A DNA stretch of 64,000 nt from Halogranum gelatinilyticum (GTDB taxonomy: Archaea; Halobacteriota; Halobacteria; Halobacteriales; Haloferacaceae). The DNA lies in assembly GCF_900103715.1 (NCBI RefSeq), contig NZ_FNHL01000001.1:1159295-1223294 (forward strand). The letters run 5' to 3'. How positions within the stretch are numbered: the first letter of the stretch is position 1; the number at the start of each line of letters is the position of its first letter. This document shows, piece by piece, positions 1 to 8,615 of this stretch. The translations under genes were made by a program, and so were the position numbers. Below the pieces are notes generated by a model. It did not search any database. It had not been told where the DNA came from and saw nothing but the letters and a program-made list of their open reading frames with translations.

Positions 1-144
1 GACGATGCCGATGGCCGTGCGGCTGTCGTATTCGATCTGAATCCGGTCGAGCGGGTGGACGCCGAGTTCGGCGGCGTCGACGGTGTTGAGGAGGACGGTC
101 GGCGCGCGCGAGCCGATGTCGATATACTGGGCGGCCAGCTTCAT
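1..144 (-). CDS. AMP phosphorylase / archaeal thymidine phosphorylase family, N-terminal fragment
   Basis: Only the first 48 codons are in the window; the gene runs off the left edge. The start (MKLAAQYIDIGSRAP, then a segment with ELGVHPLDRI) matches the N-terminal domain of archaeal AMP phosphorylases. These cleave nucleoside 5'-monophosphates to ribose-1,5-bisphosphate and base in the AMP salvage pathway that feeds archaeal RuBisCO. An in-frame ATG three codons upstream (position 153) is possible. I chose 144 because a TATA element at 166-174 on this strand lies about 26 nt upstream, giving a leaderless mRNA. It is divergent from the DoxX gene. The family call rests on the N-terminus only. 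Confidence 0.8.
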   Translation of the reverse strand, partial: MKLAAQYIDIGSRAPTVLLNTVDAAELGVHPLDRIQIEYDSRTAIGIV

Positions 145-165
145 GCGAGACATAGTCTGTCGATG

Positions 166-174
166 TATAAATAC
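166..174 (-). promoter_or_regulatory. TATA box of the AMP phosphorylase gene
   Basis: On the minus strand this reads TATTTATAC. It lies 22-30 nt upstream of the ATG at 144, the spacing expected for a leaderless haloarchaeal transcript. Confidence 0.6.
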
Positions 175-257
175 TTCCCCGCGAACCGTCGAATTCGCGA
201 AAAGCCCATGCACCAGGCTAGTGTCGTCCGTTTCTCGCCCAACGAGAACCACGCTCT

Positions 258-265
258 CTTTATAT
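258..265 (+). promoter_or_regulatory. TATA box of the DoxX gene
   Basis: CTTTATAT lies about 45 nt upstream of the ATG at 307, implying a leader of about 20 nt. That leader carries a Shine-Dalgarno-like GGTGA at 297-301, close to the start codon. Confidence 0.55.
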
Positions 266-306
266 GCTGTCACCGGGCGTCGTCTCATCTGTACAAGGTG
301 AACAAG

Positions 307-858
307 ATGAGCACTAACACATTCCAAAGCAAGATCGGCGGTCTGACTGTCACCGGGAAAGCCCACAGCCTCAGTGCGTGGTTCGTCCTCGCACTCCGGC
401 TCATGATGGGGTTCGCGTTCACGTACGCTGGCGTCGAGAAGGTCCTCGGCCCGGAAGCGTTCAACGCACGCGGCTACCTCATGTTCGCCGTCCCCGAGAA
501 CGGCGGCCCGGCCGTCGGCTTCCTGCAACTGTTCGCGACGAACGACCTACTCCTGGCCTTCGTCAACGTCGCCGTTCCGTGGGGTGAACTCGCCATCGGA
601 CTGGCACTCGTCTTCGGCGTCCTGACCCGCTTTGCGGCGTTCTGGGGTGCCGTGATGATGCTCATGTTCTACCTCGGGAACTGGGACGTCGCCCACGGCG
701 TCATCAACGGCGACTTCACCTACATGCTGGTGTTCCTCGCCGTCGCCGCCTTCGGTGCAGGCCGCATCCTCGGTCTCGACAGCTACATCGAGCAGTACGA
801 GATCGACGGTGAACCGCTCATCGAGAAATACCCGATGCTCGACTACGTCCTCGGGTAA
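307..858 (+). CDS. DoxX family membrane protein
   Basis: A 183-residue protein with about four transmembrane segments, including FVLALRLMMGFAFTYAGVEK, the usual first helix of DoxX/quinol-oxidase-type proteins. DoxX was first described as the small subunit of an archaeal thiosulfate:quinone oxidoreductase. Most homologues, including haloarchaeal ones, have no proven role, so a link to quinone or redox stress is only family inference. The reading frame is open upstream to 55, but the ATG at 307 is preferred: it follows a GGTGA ribosome-binding motif and sits downstream of a good TATA box. The stop codon lies within a hairpin. Confidence 0.85.
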   Translation: MSTNTFQSKIGGLTVTGKAHSLSAWFVLALRLMMGFAFTYAGVEKVLGPEAFNARGYLMFAVPENGGPAVGFLQLFATNDLLLAFVNVAVPWGELAIGLALVFGVLTRFAAFWGAVMMLMFYLGNWDVAHGVINGDFTYMLVFLAVAAFGAGRILGLDSYIEQYEIDGEPLIEKYPMLDYVLG

Positions 859-869
859 ACCACCCGAGG
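849..869 (+). terminator. Hairpin over the DoxX stop codon, followed by T-runs
   Basis: A perfect 8-bp inverted repeat (CCTCGGGT at 849-856, ACCCGAGG at 862-869) with a 5-nt loop overlaps the TAA stop. T-runs follow at about 936-939 and 961-965. Archaeal termination depends mainly on T-runs, so the hairpin may instead protect the mRNA end. Confidence 0.45.
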
Positions 870-882
870 GGTCGACACGGGT

Positions 883-922
883 CCGCGCCGATCCGTTCGA
901 CGCCGCGCCGATCTGTTCGACG
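883..922. repeat. 20-bp tandem duplication
   Basis: Two adjacent 20-bp copies (883-902 and 903-922) differ at one position (ATCCG against ATCTG). They lie in the untranslated stretch after the DoxX gene. No function is apparent. Confidence 0.8.
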
Positions 923-1060
923 CAGCCGCTGTGACGTTTTCTCCGGCCAAGTGCCGACGTTTTTGATTCCGAAGTCACTCCGATGCTTCCGACCGCTGAG
1001 TCACTGTTTTCGCCTCGCACCGTCTCCCCCGAGGTCAAATCGTCGCTGCCGAGGACACTG

Positions 1061-1345
1061 TCACTCGGCGTACAGCGAGTAGAAGATGACGACGAACCCG
1101 AACAGGGTGAGAAGCGAGTCCATCAGGATGCTCGTCGTGAGCTCGATGTTGAACACCTGGTCGAGCACGCCACCGAGCAGCGAGCCGAGGGTGACGATAC
1201 CGAAGCCGATGGCGAGCAGCTTCAGTGCCTGCGCGCCGGTCCGGCGGTAGGCCTTGTAACTGAAGAACGTGATGAGCCCGCCGAGGACGAGGATGCCCGT
1301 CTTGGCGACGACGATGGCCGTCGCGATGGTCGTACTGGCGACCAT
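1061..1345 (-). CDS. Small haloarchaeal membrane protein (DUF7521-like)
   Basis: A 94-residue protein of three predicted transmembrane helices: a hydrophobic N-terminus, a basic loop (SYKAYRRTG), then LLAIGFGIVTLGSLLGG and a C-terminal helix. Its ATG overlaps the stop of the upstream winged-helix gene (TGATG), so the two are almost certainly co-transcribed and translationally coupled. Such HTH-plus-membrane pairs are common in haloarchaea and their function is unknown. A role as membrane partner of the regulator is inference. The DUF number is from memory. Confidence 0.75.
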   Translation of the reverse strand: MVASTTIATAIVVAKTGILVLGGLITFFSYKAYRRTGAQALKLLAIGFGIVTLGSLLGGVLDQVFNIELTTSILMDSLLTLFGFVVIFYSLYAE

Positions 1346-1728
1346 CAGGTCTGCCTCCTGACTTCGGCCCACATCGAGGCGAGGCGGTCCTCCGGTGCCC
1401 CGGCCTTCAGTTCGAGCGTGACGTCGAAGCTCCGGTCCTCGGCGAGCGCGATGGTGACCGAGTCGAACGCGACCCCGTAGCGGGTGGTGTGGTGGCCGTC
1501 GGTCCGCAGTTCGGTCGACTCGACCAGCAGTCCGGCGTCGGTCAGACTGTCCAGTTTCCGGTACGTCGTCGAGAGCGGCACGTCACAGGCGTCGGAGAGT
1601 TCACTTGCAGTCATCGGTTCGGAGAGTGCTCGAATCATCGCCCGTGAGGGCGGGTCGTCGAGTGCGTCGAGCACGGACTGGAGGTCCGCTTCGTCCTTGG
1701 GGGACTGCTCACGCAACATTGTCGGCAC
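1345..1728 (-). CDS. Winged-helix transcriptional regulator (ArsR-like fold)
   Basis: A 127-residue protein (124 if it starts at the internal ATG at 1719). An HTH covers about residues 35-75: SRAMIRALSEPMTASELSDA followed by CDVPLSTTYRKLDSLTDAGL, the typical recognition helix and wing of haloarchaeal ArsR/MarR-type regulators. The C-terminal part (about 80-127) resembles the small alpha/beta domain often following the HTH in these proteins. The next gene, a three-helix membrane protein, overlaps its stop codon. The target and signal are unknown. It may regulate its own two-gene operon. Confidence 0.85.
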   Translation of the reverse strand: MPTMLREQSPKDEADLQSVLDALDDPPSRAMIRALSEPMTASELSDACDVPLSTTYRKLDSLTDAGLLVESTELRTDGHHTTRYGVAFDSVTIALAEDRSFDVTLELKAGAPEDRLASMWAEVRRQT

Positions 1729-1781
1729 GTTGAAACGCAGGCCTGCTAACTGTTGCGGTCAGCCGGAGGCGTCCCCGTTTG

Positions 1782-3113
1782 TCACTTTCGGCCGCTCTCC
1801 TCGGCGTTCGCCCGGTCGTAGGCGTGTGCGTTCCGCAACTCGCCAGCCCGAGCCAACACCGACGGCGTCCGACAGACACCTGACTCACCCGCCGCCTGCG
1901 GTACGGTGCAGTTGTTACAGTTCTCACAGACCGCACGAGTGTCGGCCGCCACCGACCCCTCCTCGTCCAAGAGCCGCGCTGGCAACTCGGGTTCGGCGTA
2001 GAAGGGCCGGGCCATCCCGACCATGTCGCAGTCACGTCCCAACAGCTCGTCCATCTCGCCGCGCTCGCGGATGCCTCCCTCGGCGAGCACCGGCACGTCG
2101 ACCCGCTCGCGGACCTCGCGACACAGCCCGGCGTTCCACGCAGGCTCGAAATCGTACCACAGCGACTCGACCCAGTTGCCGAGTGCGACGAGCGCGGCAC
2201 GGCCCGTCCCGCCGAAGCTCTCGGCGTAGCCGTCGCGGAACCGCTCGTCGCTCCACGCCCGCGCCGGAAACTCACCCTTGACGATGCTCATGTCCCAGAA
2301 TACGGAGCCGGTGACCGGAACGAGCGCGTCGTAGCCGACGTCGGCCAGTCGCTCGCAGATTGTCACCGCCTCCGCTCGGCCCAGCCGCTGCCGGACGAAC
2401 GGCGGTGCCGACGTCTCGGCGGGCACCTTCGTCATCAAGGGGACGTCGCCAGCGCGTTCCCGGATCTCGTCGTGGACGACTTCGAGGAAGCGGACGCCGT
2501 CGCCGAACTCGTCGTCGCGGCGGTTGTAGAAGGGCGAGAGGAACTGGTGGACGATGCCCATATTCGCGCCCGCGAGATGGACGATGTCGTAGCCTGCGTC
2601 GACGGCGAGCGCGGCCGACCGGCCGAAGTCGGCGGCGAGTTCGTAGACCTCCTCCGTGCTCATGACGTGAGCGTCGTACGCGAGGAACCCGGCCCGGTCG
2701 AGCAGGCGGAGCAGTCGCGGCGGCCGGGAGACGGCGAGCTGCTGGAGGTCGGGATGCTCGCGCCGGTAGGCGGCGTGCCACGTCTCCATGCTTCGCAGGC
2801 CGCCGTGTTCGAGTTGGATGGCGATTGTGCTCCCATGGCGGTGAATCGCGTCGGTGAGTCTCCGGAGGTCGGCGGCGAAGTCTGCGTCGGCGAGGGCGGT
2901 CATGTTCGGTGCGGCACAGCCCCCCTCCGCGCGGACGATGGTCGCGCCCTGACAGACGAGCCCCGCGCCCGCCTTCGCGGCGGGTTCGAGGTCGGCGACG
3001 AGCGTGTCCACTGCGTCGGGACCGTTGCCAGCACATTCGAGCAACGGGGCGCGGTAGAGGCGGTTCGGGACGTGGACGCCACCAACGACGAGCGGGTCTT
3101 CCAGCCGCGGCAT
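1782..3113 (-). CDS. NADH:flavin oxidoreductase, Old Yellow Enzyme / 2,4-dienoyl-CoA reductase type
   Basis: A 443-residue TIM-barrel flavoprotein. The N-terminus (VPNRLYRAPLLECAG) matches the FMN-binding start of the OYE family. HGSTIAIQLEHGG is the family's second strand, and VPVLAEGGIR with DMVGMARPFYAEPEL forms the phosphate-binding end of the barrel. A C-terminal CENCNNC with a fourth Cys about 12 residues later resembles the [4Fe-4S] site of dienoyl-CoA reductase-like members, although the long second half of those enzymes (FAD/NAD domain) is absent. It probably reduces an activated double bond using NAD(P)H; the substrate is unknown. It is divergent from the aspartoacylase-like gene. 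Confidence 0.85.
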   Translation of the reverse strand: MPRLEDPLVVGGVHVPNRLYRAPLLECAGNGPDAVDTLVADLEPAAKAGAGLVCQGATIVRAEGGCAAPNMTALADADFAADLRRLTDAIHRHGSTIAIQLEHGGLRSMETWHAAYRREHPDLQQLAVSRPPRLLRLLDRAGFLAYDAHVMSTEEVYELAADFGRSAALAVDAGYDIVHLAGANMGIVHQFLSPFYNRRDDEFGDGVRFLEVVHDEIRERAGDVPLMTKVPAETSAPPFVRQRLGRAEAVTICERLADVGYDALVPVTGSVFWDMSIVKGEFPARAWSDERFRDGYAESFGGTGRAALVALGNWVESLWYDFEPAWNAGLCREVRERVDVPVLAEGGIRERGEMDELLGRDCDMVGMARPFYAEPELPARLLDEEGSVAADTRAVCENCNNCTVPQAAGESGVCRTPSVLARAGELRNAHAYDRANAEESGRK

Positions 3114-3206
3114 GGTCGGTCGTCGGCCGCAGAGAGCAAAAGCCCACGCCCCGCGGTAGCTCGATTCACACCAAGTTTCAAGCCGTGACTCGCCGAACGG
3201 CTGGCA

Positions 3207-4238
3207 ATGTCACAGGCTGAACCCTTCCGCTACGACGCCGAGGTCAAGCCCGGCGAGGTACGTCACATCCGCTACGAGATAAGCGAGACGTACATGGGCG
3301 ACCCCGTCGAGATTCCGGTCACCGTCGTCAACGGCGAACACGCCGGGCCGACCGTCTGCATGACCGCGGCCCTCCACGGCGACGAACTCAACGGCGTGAA
3401 GGTGCTCCAGGAGGTCGCCGACGCGTACGACCCCGCTGAGATTCACGGCACACTCGTCTGTATCCACGTCTGCAACGTCCCCGGCTACCTCGCCCAGCAG
3501 CGGTACATCCCCATCTACGACCTCGACCTCAACCGCTCGTTCCCCGGCAAGGAGCAGGCGAACACGGCCGAGCGGATGGCGAACGTCATCTACAACCGCT
3601 TCGTCAAGCAGTGCGACGTCGCGCTCGACTTCCATACGTCGACCCGCAACCGGACGACGATGTACCACGTGCGCGCCGACATGGCGAACCCGGAGGTTGC
3701 CCGCGTCGCCCGGGCGTTCGGCGCGAACGTCATCCTGTCGGGGGAGGCCGACGCCGGGTCGCTGCGGACCGTCGCCACCACCAACGGGACGCCGACCATC
3801 ACCATCGAGATGGGCCGCGCCCACCGCTTCCAGCCCGCGCTCATCGAGCGAGCACTGGAGGGTGTCGAGAGCGTGCTGGCGGAGTTCGGTGTCCTCCCCA
3901 ACGAACCGGTCATCTGGCCGGGCTGGACGCGGGTCATCGACGCCGAAGCCGAGAAGACCTGGCTCCGCGCGGACCGCGGCGGCCTCGTCGAGATGCAGTA
4001 CGGCCAGGTCCCACTCGTCTACAAGGGCGACACCATCTGCACAATCTCGGACCACTTCAAAACAGAGGAGAAACGGATCGAGGCGCCCTTCACCGGTCTC
4101 GTCGTCGGCGTGCTCCAGAACCCGGTCGCCGCGCCCGGCCATCCGCTGTGTCACCTGGTCGGCGTCGACGACGCGACGCTGGCGGAGATCGAACGCGAGA
4201 TCGAGAACGGCGAGTTCTCCGAGCGGCCCTGGGCCTGA
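3207..4238 (+). CDS. Succinylglutamate desuccinylase / aspartoacylase family zinc hydrolase
   Basis: A 343-residue M14-type zinc hydrolase. AALHGDELNG holds the HxxE zinc ligands, followed by YLNR-type substrate-binding residues (LDLNRSFPG) and FHTSTRNR with the third zinc histidine. The C-terminal 80 residues form a lipoyl-like barrel (RADRGGLVEM, then GDTICTI), usual in this family. Members deacylate N-acyl amino acids or related amides. The substrate cannot be read from sequence; ectoine-related or N-acetyl-amino-acid hydrolysis is possible. The stop is 8 bp from the converging gene at 4246. Confidence 0.85.
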   Translation: MSQAEPFRYDAEVKPGEVRHIRYEISETYMGDPVEIPVTVVNGEHAGPTVCMTAALHGDELNGVKVLQEVADAYDPAEIHGTLVCIHVCNVPGYLAQQRYIPIYDLDLNRSFPGKEQANTAERMANVIYNRFVKQCDVALDFHTSTRNRTTMYHVRADMANPEVARVARAFGANVILSGEADAGSLRTVATTNGTPTITIEMGRAHRFQPALIERALEGVESVLAEFGVLPNEPVIWPGWTRVIDAEAEKTWLRADRGGLVEMQYGQVPLVYKGDTICTISDHFKTEEKRIEAPFTGLVVGVLQNPVAAPGHPLCHLVGVDDATLAEIEREIENGEFSERPWA

Positions 4239-4245
4239 ACGCCAG

Positions 4246-4497
4246 TCAGCGACGGACTTCCGGACCACCCTCGCTCGCGGTCTCGACGGCGACGTCGTCG
4301 GCCCCGACCTCCTCGTGGGTGTGGTGGTAGAAGCGGAGTCGCGGTGCCTCGGCTCCCGCGACCGGCTCGAAGCAGACCCGGCGGTACATCCTGTTGTCGA
4401 GGAGGTTTACCATGACCCCGGCGTCGTGTTCGGAGACCGAATCGTAGGCGACGTCACACACCGGACAGACCTCGGCTGCGTCCGCAGGGACTTCCAT
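4246..4497 (-). CDS. Small haloarchaeal protein with CxxC motif
   Basis: An 83-residue acidic protein. CPVCDVAYDSVSEHDAG gives a CxxC and a histidine, with a later Cys and an HHTHEE cluster, so zinc binding is plausible. I do not recognise a function. It is conserved-looking (no low complexity, normal codon bias). Its stop is 8 bp from that of the hydrolase on the other strand, and its start faces the Agl23-like gene divergently. Confidence 0.65.
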   Translation of the reverse strand: MEVPADAAEVCPVCDVAYDSVSEHDAGVMVNLLDNRMYRRVCFEPVAGAEAPRLRFYHHTHEEVGADDVAVETASEGGPEVRR

Positions 4498-4663
4498 CAG
4501 CCGTCACTTGGCCGCCGGAGACAAAACGTTGCTGTCGGCGGAAGTCCGCGACCGTCGACGACTCGCCCCGAACATTCGAAAACCGGTGTGTGGCTGCCCG
4601 GCGAACAGCCGTCGGCGACGCCGGAACACAAGAGTTGTAACGTCCGGTAGAGCACAGAGTCAC

Positions 4664-6454
4664 ATGAGCACGGACGACAGGGTCGGCTCGCGCTTCGCCG
4701 ACCGCACGGCCCTCGCGGTCGTCGGCGTCACCCTCCTCGCCCTCGTCGCCCGACTCGTCGGCCTCGGCACCCGCATCATGCACTGGGACGAGGGACGAGT
4801 CGGCTACTGGATCCTCCGCTACCACGAGACGGGCGAGTTCTACTACCGGCCGATCATCCACGGTCCCTTCCTCCCAATCGTCAACGACTACGTCTTCACC
4901 TACCTCCCACCGACCGACTTCAGCGCGCGGCTCGTCGTCGCGCTCGTCGGCGGTCTCCTCCCGCTGACCGCGCTGCTCTTCCGCAGTCGCCTCCGGAACT
5001 CCGAGACCGTCGCGCTCTCGCTGTTTCTCGCGTGTAACCCGCTTTTCGTCTACTACTCGCGGTTCATGCGGAACGACATGATCGTCGCGGCGTTCTCGCT
5101 GGCCGCGCTGGGCTTCTTCGTCTACGGCTACGACCGCGGCGACCTCCGGTATCTGTGGCCCGCCGGAGCCGCGCTCGCACTCGGCTTGACGTCAAAAGAG
5201 AACGGACTGCTCTACATCGTCTGTTATGCGGGTGCGGCGTTCGTCCTCTTCGACCACCGACTGCTCCGGCGCGCGCAGGCCGGGACGTCGGTCAAACAGA
5301 CACTCCGCGACTACTCCGTCTCCGCGAAGACGGGGCTGAGTTCGTGGGCCGGCGACGTCAAGACCGGGCTGTTCTGGGCCGGGACGCACACCGTCGGCGG
5401 CGTCGTCGCCTTCCTCCTCGTCATCGTCTTCTTCTACGCCCCGCGGCCCGACCTCTGGCAGGCGTTCGGCGACCCCGCACTGTTCCTCGACGTCGTCGAC
5501 CGAGCGACCGTCGGCGCGTGGCAGGAGTTCTACGGCCAGTGGGCCTCCGGTACCCACCAGACACACGACTATCTGCCCTATCTCTTCGACATCCTCGAGA
5601 CGATGGTCTACGGCGCGGGCGTCCTCTCGGTCTTCGCGCTCGTCGGCGTCGTCGTCGACGGCTACACTTCCGGGCGGTCGCGCGACCTCGTCGCCTTCGC
5701 GACCTACTGGGGAATCGCGAGTCTCATCGGCTACCCCGTGGCGACGGACATCCAGGCACCGTGGGCGGCCATTCACATCATCGTCCCGCTGGCCATCCCG
5801 GCCGCCGTCGGTGCGGGCTACGTCTACCGGACGGCCCGCCAGTCGGTCGCACTCGAGGACGCCGTCGGCACGGGAATCGCCGCATTGGTCGTCCTCTCGG
5901 CGGTCGTCGGCGTCGCCGGAGCCAACGTCGCCTACGTCGACAGTGCCGACCGGGAGAACACGGAGGTCCTCCAGTGGGCACAGCCCGAGAACGACCTGAA
6001 GGACACGCTGGAGAAGGTCCGGCGCGTCTCACAGGCCAACGAGGGCGAGGACGTGCTGTTCTACGGGACCAAACATCCCCGGACCGGCAGCGTGTTGTTC
6101 TACGTCGAAGACGAGTCGAACCCGCTGGCCGGGCCGAACTGGCACAGCCGACTGCCGCTGCCGTGGTACACCGAACGCTACGGCGCGAACGTGACCAGTA
6201 CGCCCCCGGAAGTTACGGCGACTGAGATGGCACAGGACGCACCGCCGGTGGTCGTCGCCTACGACTGGAACCGCTCGGAACTCGAATCGGCACTCCCCGG
6301 CTACACGGTCTACCAACACGACTTCAAGCTCTGGAACGAGGAGATCGTCGTCTTCGTCGACGAGTCACAGCTCCCCGCTGAGCAGGCGAGCGTCCGGGAG
6401 CCTGCCGGCCAGCAGTTCGACTCGCGCCGCCTCGACGCACGCGCCGTGGTCTGA
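4664..6454 (+). CDS. Agl23-type flippase activity-associated membrane protein (TIGR03663 family)
   Basis: A 596-residue polytopic protein with a GT-C glycosyltransferase-like layout: a first helix, then MHWDEGRVGYWILRY with the acidic DE in the first extracellular loop, a block of 10-12 helices, and a soluble C-terminal domain of about 150 residues. This matches the family named for Agl23, thought to assist dolichol-linked sugar flipping or mannosyl transfer in haloarchaeal N-glycosylation. The start at 4664 (MSTDDRVGS) is chosen over an upstream in-frame codon at 4508 because the first helix begins soon after it. There are no other agl genes in the window. The exact biochemical role is uncertain. 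Confidence 0.8.
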   Translation: MSTDDRVGSRFADRTALAVVGVTLLALVARLVGLGTRIMHWDEGRVGYWILRYHETGEFYYRPIIHGPFLPIVNDYVFTYLPPTDFSARLVVALVGGLLPLTALLFRSRLRNSETVALSLFLACNPLFVYYSRFMRNDMIVAAFSLAALGFFVYGYDRGDLRYLWPAGAALALGLTSKENGLLYIVCYAGAAFVLFDHRLLRRAQAGTSVKQTLRDYSVSAKTGLSSWAGDVKTGLFWAGTHTVGGVVAFLLVIVFFYAPRPDLWQAFGDPALFLDVVDRATVGAWQEFYGQWASGTHQTHDYLPYLFDILETMVYGAGVLSVFALVGVVVDGYTSGRSRDLVAFATYWGIASLIGYPVATDIQAPWAAIHIIVPLAIPAAVGAGYVYRTARQSVALEDAVGTGIAALVVLSAVVGVAGANVAYVDSADRENTEVLQWAQPENDLKDTLEKVRRVSQANEGEDVLFYGTKHPRTGSVLFYVEDESNPLAGPNWHSRLPLPWYTERYGANVTSTPPEVTATEMAQDAPPVVVAYDWNRSELESALPGYTVYQHDFKLWNEEIVVFVDESQLPAEQASVREPAGQQFDSRRLDARAVV

Positions 6455-6547
6455 CACCGGCACATTCGTTCTCTCGTCCGGAGACGTCTTCCGACGGCCA
6501 AGATACGCACGTTCTCGCATAGCTCGGCACAGTGGGTGGTAACTCTT

Positions 6548-7855
6548 ATGCAGGTTCGTCCGAAACGGCCGACCGTGACAGCCACCGTACCCGGCCCGAC
6601 GCTCGGCGTGGTCGGCGGCGGACAGCTCGGACGGATGTTGGCCGAGGCGGCCGCTCCGCTCGGCGTCGAAGTCGTCGTCCTCGACCCGACACCCGACTGC
6701 CCGGCCAGCCTCGTCGCCCGCGACCAAGTCCTCGGGAGCTTCGACGAGGCCGACGCCGTCCACGACCTCGCTGCCCGCGTCGACGCCCTCACCTTCGAGA
6801 TCGAACTTGCGGACCCCGACGTGTTGGAGGAAGTCAGCGAGGAGTACGACATCCCCGTCCACCCCTCGCCCGACACCCTGCGGATGATTCAGGACAAACT
6901 CGTCCAGAAGGACACGCTCGGCGAGGCGGGCATCCCCATCCCCGAGTTCCGGCAGGTCGACGACGCCGACGACCTCCGCGACGCCGTCGAGGAGTTCGGT
7001 GCCGTGATGCTCAAAGCCCGCACCGGCGGCTACGACGGCCGCGGCAACGTGCCCGTCACCTCGGTCGACGAGGCCGAAGACGCGCTCGCCGACATCGGCC
7101 ACGCCCCCGCGATGGCCGAGGCGTTCGTCGACTTCGTCCGCGAGGTGTCGGTCATCGGCGTCGTCGGCGACGACGAGACCCGCGTCTTCCCCCTCGGCGA
7201 GAACGTCCACGAGGCGGAGATTCTCCGCGAGACAGTCGTCCCGGCCCGCACCAGCGACGCCGTGACCGAACGCGCGAAGGAGGTTGCCTACGACGTGCTC
7301 GACCAGTTGGAGGGGCGCGGGGTGTACGGTATCGAACTCTTCGAAACGAGCGGGTCGCCACGCGACTCGGACCCGTCGAGCGGGCAGGGCCCGCGAGACA
7401 GCGGCGGCGAGATTCTCGTCAACGAGATCGCTCCTCGTCCTCATAACTCCGGCCACTGGACCATCGAGGGCGCGATGACCTCCCAGTTCGAACAGCACGC
7501 CCGCGCCGTCCTCGGCTGGCCGCTCGGGTCAACCGCCCTCCGCGCGCCGACGGTGAGCGCGAACATCCTCGGCGATATTGAGGAGAACCAGCCCGCCGAA
7601 CTCCACGGTGTCGACGGCGTCCTCGCTGCCGACGGCGTGAGCCTCCACTGGTATGGCAAACACGAGGTGCGGCCCCTGCGAAAGATGGGCCACATCACCG
7701 CCGTCGGCGACGCGGAGAGCCTCGCCAGCACCGACGGCCACGACGTCGCCGACGGCGGCGGCGACACGGGCGGAAACGACGTCCCCGACGTCGCCGTCGA
7801 CGACCTCCTTGCAGCGGCCCGCGACCACATCGACTCACTGACGTTCGACCCATGA
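6548..7855 (+). CDS. purK: 5-(carboxyamino)imidazole ribonucleotide synthase
   Basis: A 435-residue ATP-grasp enzyme that makes N5-CAIR from AIR, bicarbonate and ATP in purine synthesis. GVVGGGQLGRML is the N-terminal nucleotide-binding start, KARTGGYDGRGN the ATP-grasp loop, and NEIAPRPHNSGHWT the C-terminal active-site motif. It is longer than most PurK proteins (about 350-390), partly through an extra Ser/Gly/Asp-rich stretch at residues 268-287, between two strands just before the NEIAPRPHNS motif, and partly through an acidic C-terminal tail. The ATG at 6548 is used; GTG at 6536 is possible. The stop overlaps purE by 4 nt. Confidence 0.95.
   Translation: MQVRPKRPTVTATVPGPTLGVVGGGQLGRMLAEAAAPLGVEVVVLDPTPDCPASLVARDQVLGSFDEADAVHDLAARVDALTFEIELADPDVLEEVSEEYDIPVHPSPDTLRMIQDKLVQKDTLGEAGIPIPEFRQVDDADDLRDAVEEFGAVMLKARTGGYDGRGNVPVTSVDEAEDALADIGHAPAMAEAFVDFVREVSVIGVVGDDETRVFPLGENVHEAEILRETVVPARTSDAVTERAKEVAYDVLDQLEGRGVYGIELFETSGSPRDSDPSSGQGPRDSGGEILVNEIAPRPHNSGHWTIEGAMTSQFEQHARAVLGWPLGSTALRAPTVSANILGDIEENQPAELHGVDGVLAADGVSLHWYGKHEVRPLRKMGHITAVGDAESLASTDGHDVADGGGDTGGNDVPDVAVDDLLAAARDHIDSLTFDP
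7347..7407. repeat. Palindrome-rich in-frame insertion in purK
   Basis: About 60 bp encoding the extra residues 268-287 of PurK. It contains two inverted repeats: CGGGTC (7351-7356) with GACCCG (7370-7375), and GCGGGC (7380-7385) with GCCCGC (7389-7394). The 8-mer CGAGCGGG occurs at 7347 and again 30 bp later at 7377. It looks like a small palindromic element that kept the frame, but expansion by slippage is also possible. Confidence 0.5.
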
Positions 7856-8463
7856 CAAGCGTTCAAGACCTCATCGACCGACTGGAAGCAGAGGCAGCGG
7901 CAGACAGAGACCCCGAGACGACGCCCGACGTGGGAATCATCATGGGGTCCGACTCGGACCTCGACGTGATGTCGGGGGCTTACGACGCCCTCGAGGAGTT
8001 GGGCTTCGCCGAACAGACCGACTTCGACGACCCGCCAGAGGAACGGTTCACGTACGAGAGCTACGTCGTCTCGGCGCACCGGACGCCCGAGCTGATGTAC
8101 GCCTACGGAGAGACCGCCGAGGCCCGCGGACTCGACGTCGTCATCGCCGGTGCGGGCGGCAAGTCGGCGGACCTGCCGAACATGACCGCCTCCATCGCCT
8201 ATCCCCTTCCCGTGATCGGCGTGCCGGTGCAGGAGAAGTCCGTCGACTCGGTCATCGGGATGCCGACCGGCGCGCCCATCGTCGCCGTCGACGCGGGCAA
8301 GTCGTTCAACGCGGCGTTGTCGGCGGCGCAGGTGTTGGCCCGACAGCACGACGAGGTGCGGGCGGCACTCGTCGAGTACCACGAGGATCTCGTCGGTGGC
8401 GTCGCCGAGGTCTCGCGCGACCTCCACGACCTCGGCCACGAGACGTTCCGTGAACGTCGGTAA
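7852..8463 (+). CDS. purE: N5-carboxyaminoimidazole ribonucleotide mutase
   Basis: A 203-residue class I PurE that converts the PurK product N5-CAIR to CAIR. IIMGSDSDLDVM (GSDSD at 32-36), YVVSAHRTPELM with the catalytic-loop SAHR, and AGAGGKSADLPNM are the hallmark motifs. It begins with ATG overlapping the purK stop (ATGA), so the two genes are translationally coupled. It carries an N-terminal extension of about 25 acidic residues and an extra segment (EQTDFDDPPEERFTYES) between the first two motifs, common in haloarchaeal PurE. Confidence 0.96.
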   Translation: MTSVQDLIDRLEAEAAADRDPETTPDVGIIMGSDSDLDVMSGAYDALEELGFAEQTDFDDPPEERFTYESYVVSAHRTPELMYAYGETAEARGLDVVIAGAGGKSADLPNMTASIAYPLPVIGVPVQEKSVDSVIGMPTGAPIVAVDAGKSFNAALSAAQVLARQHDEVRAALVEYHEDLVGGVAEVSRDLHDLGHETFRERR

Positions 8464-8615
8464 GACGGCTCTGAAGTAGTGTCTATCCCACCCCCGTCGG
8501 TCCCCTTCAGCCCCCTCATCTCTCGACTGGACTGACTGTTTCTCGCAGCGACGTGTGAAGACCGTCGAGATAGCGGCCGAAGCCGCCGTAATCGCCCAAA
8601 CGGGGAAGAATCAAC

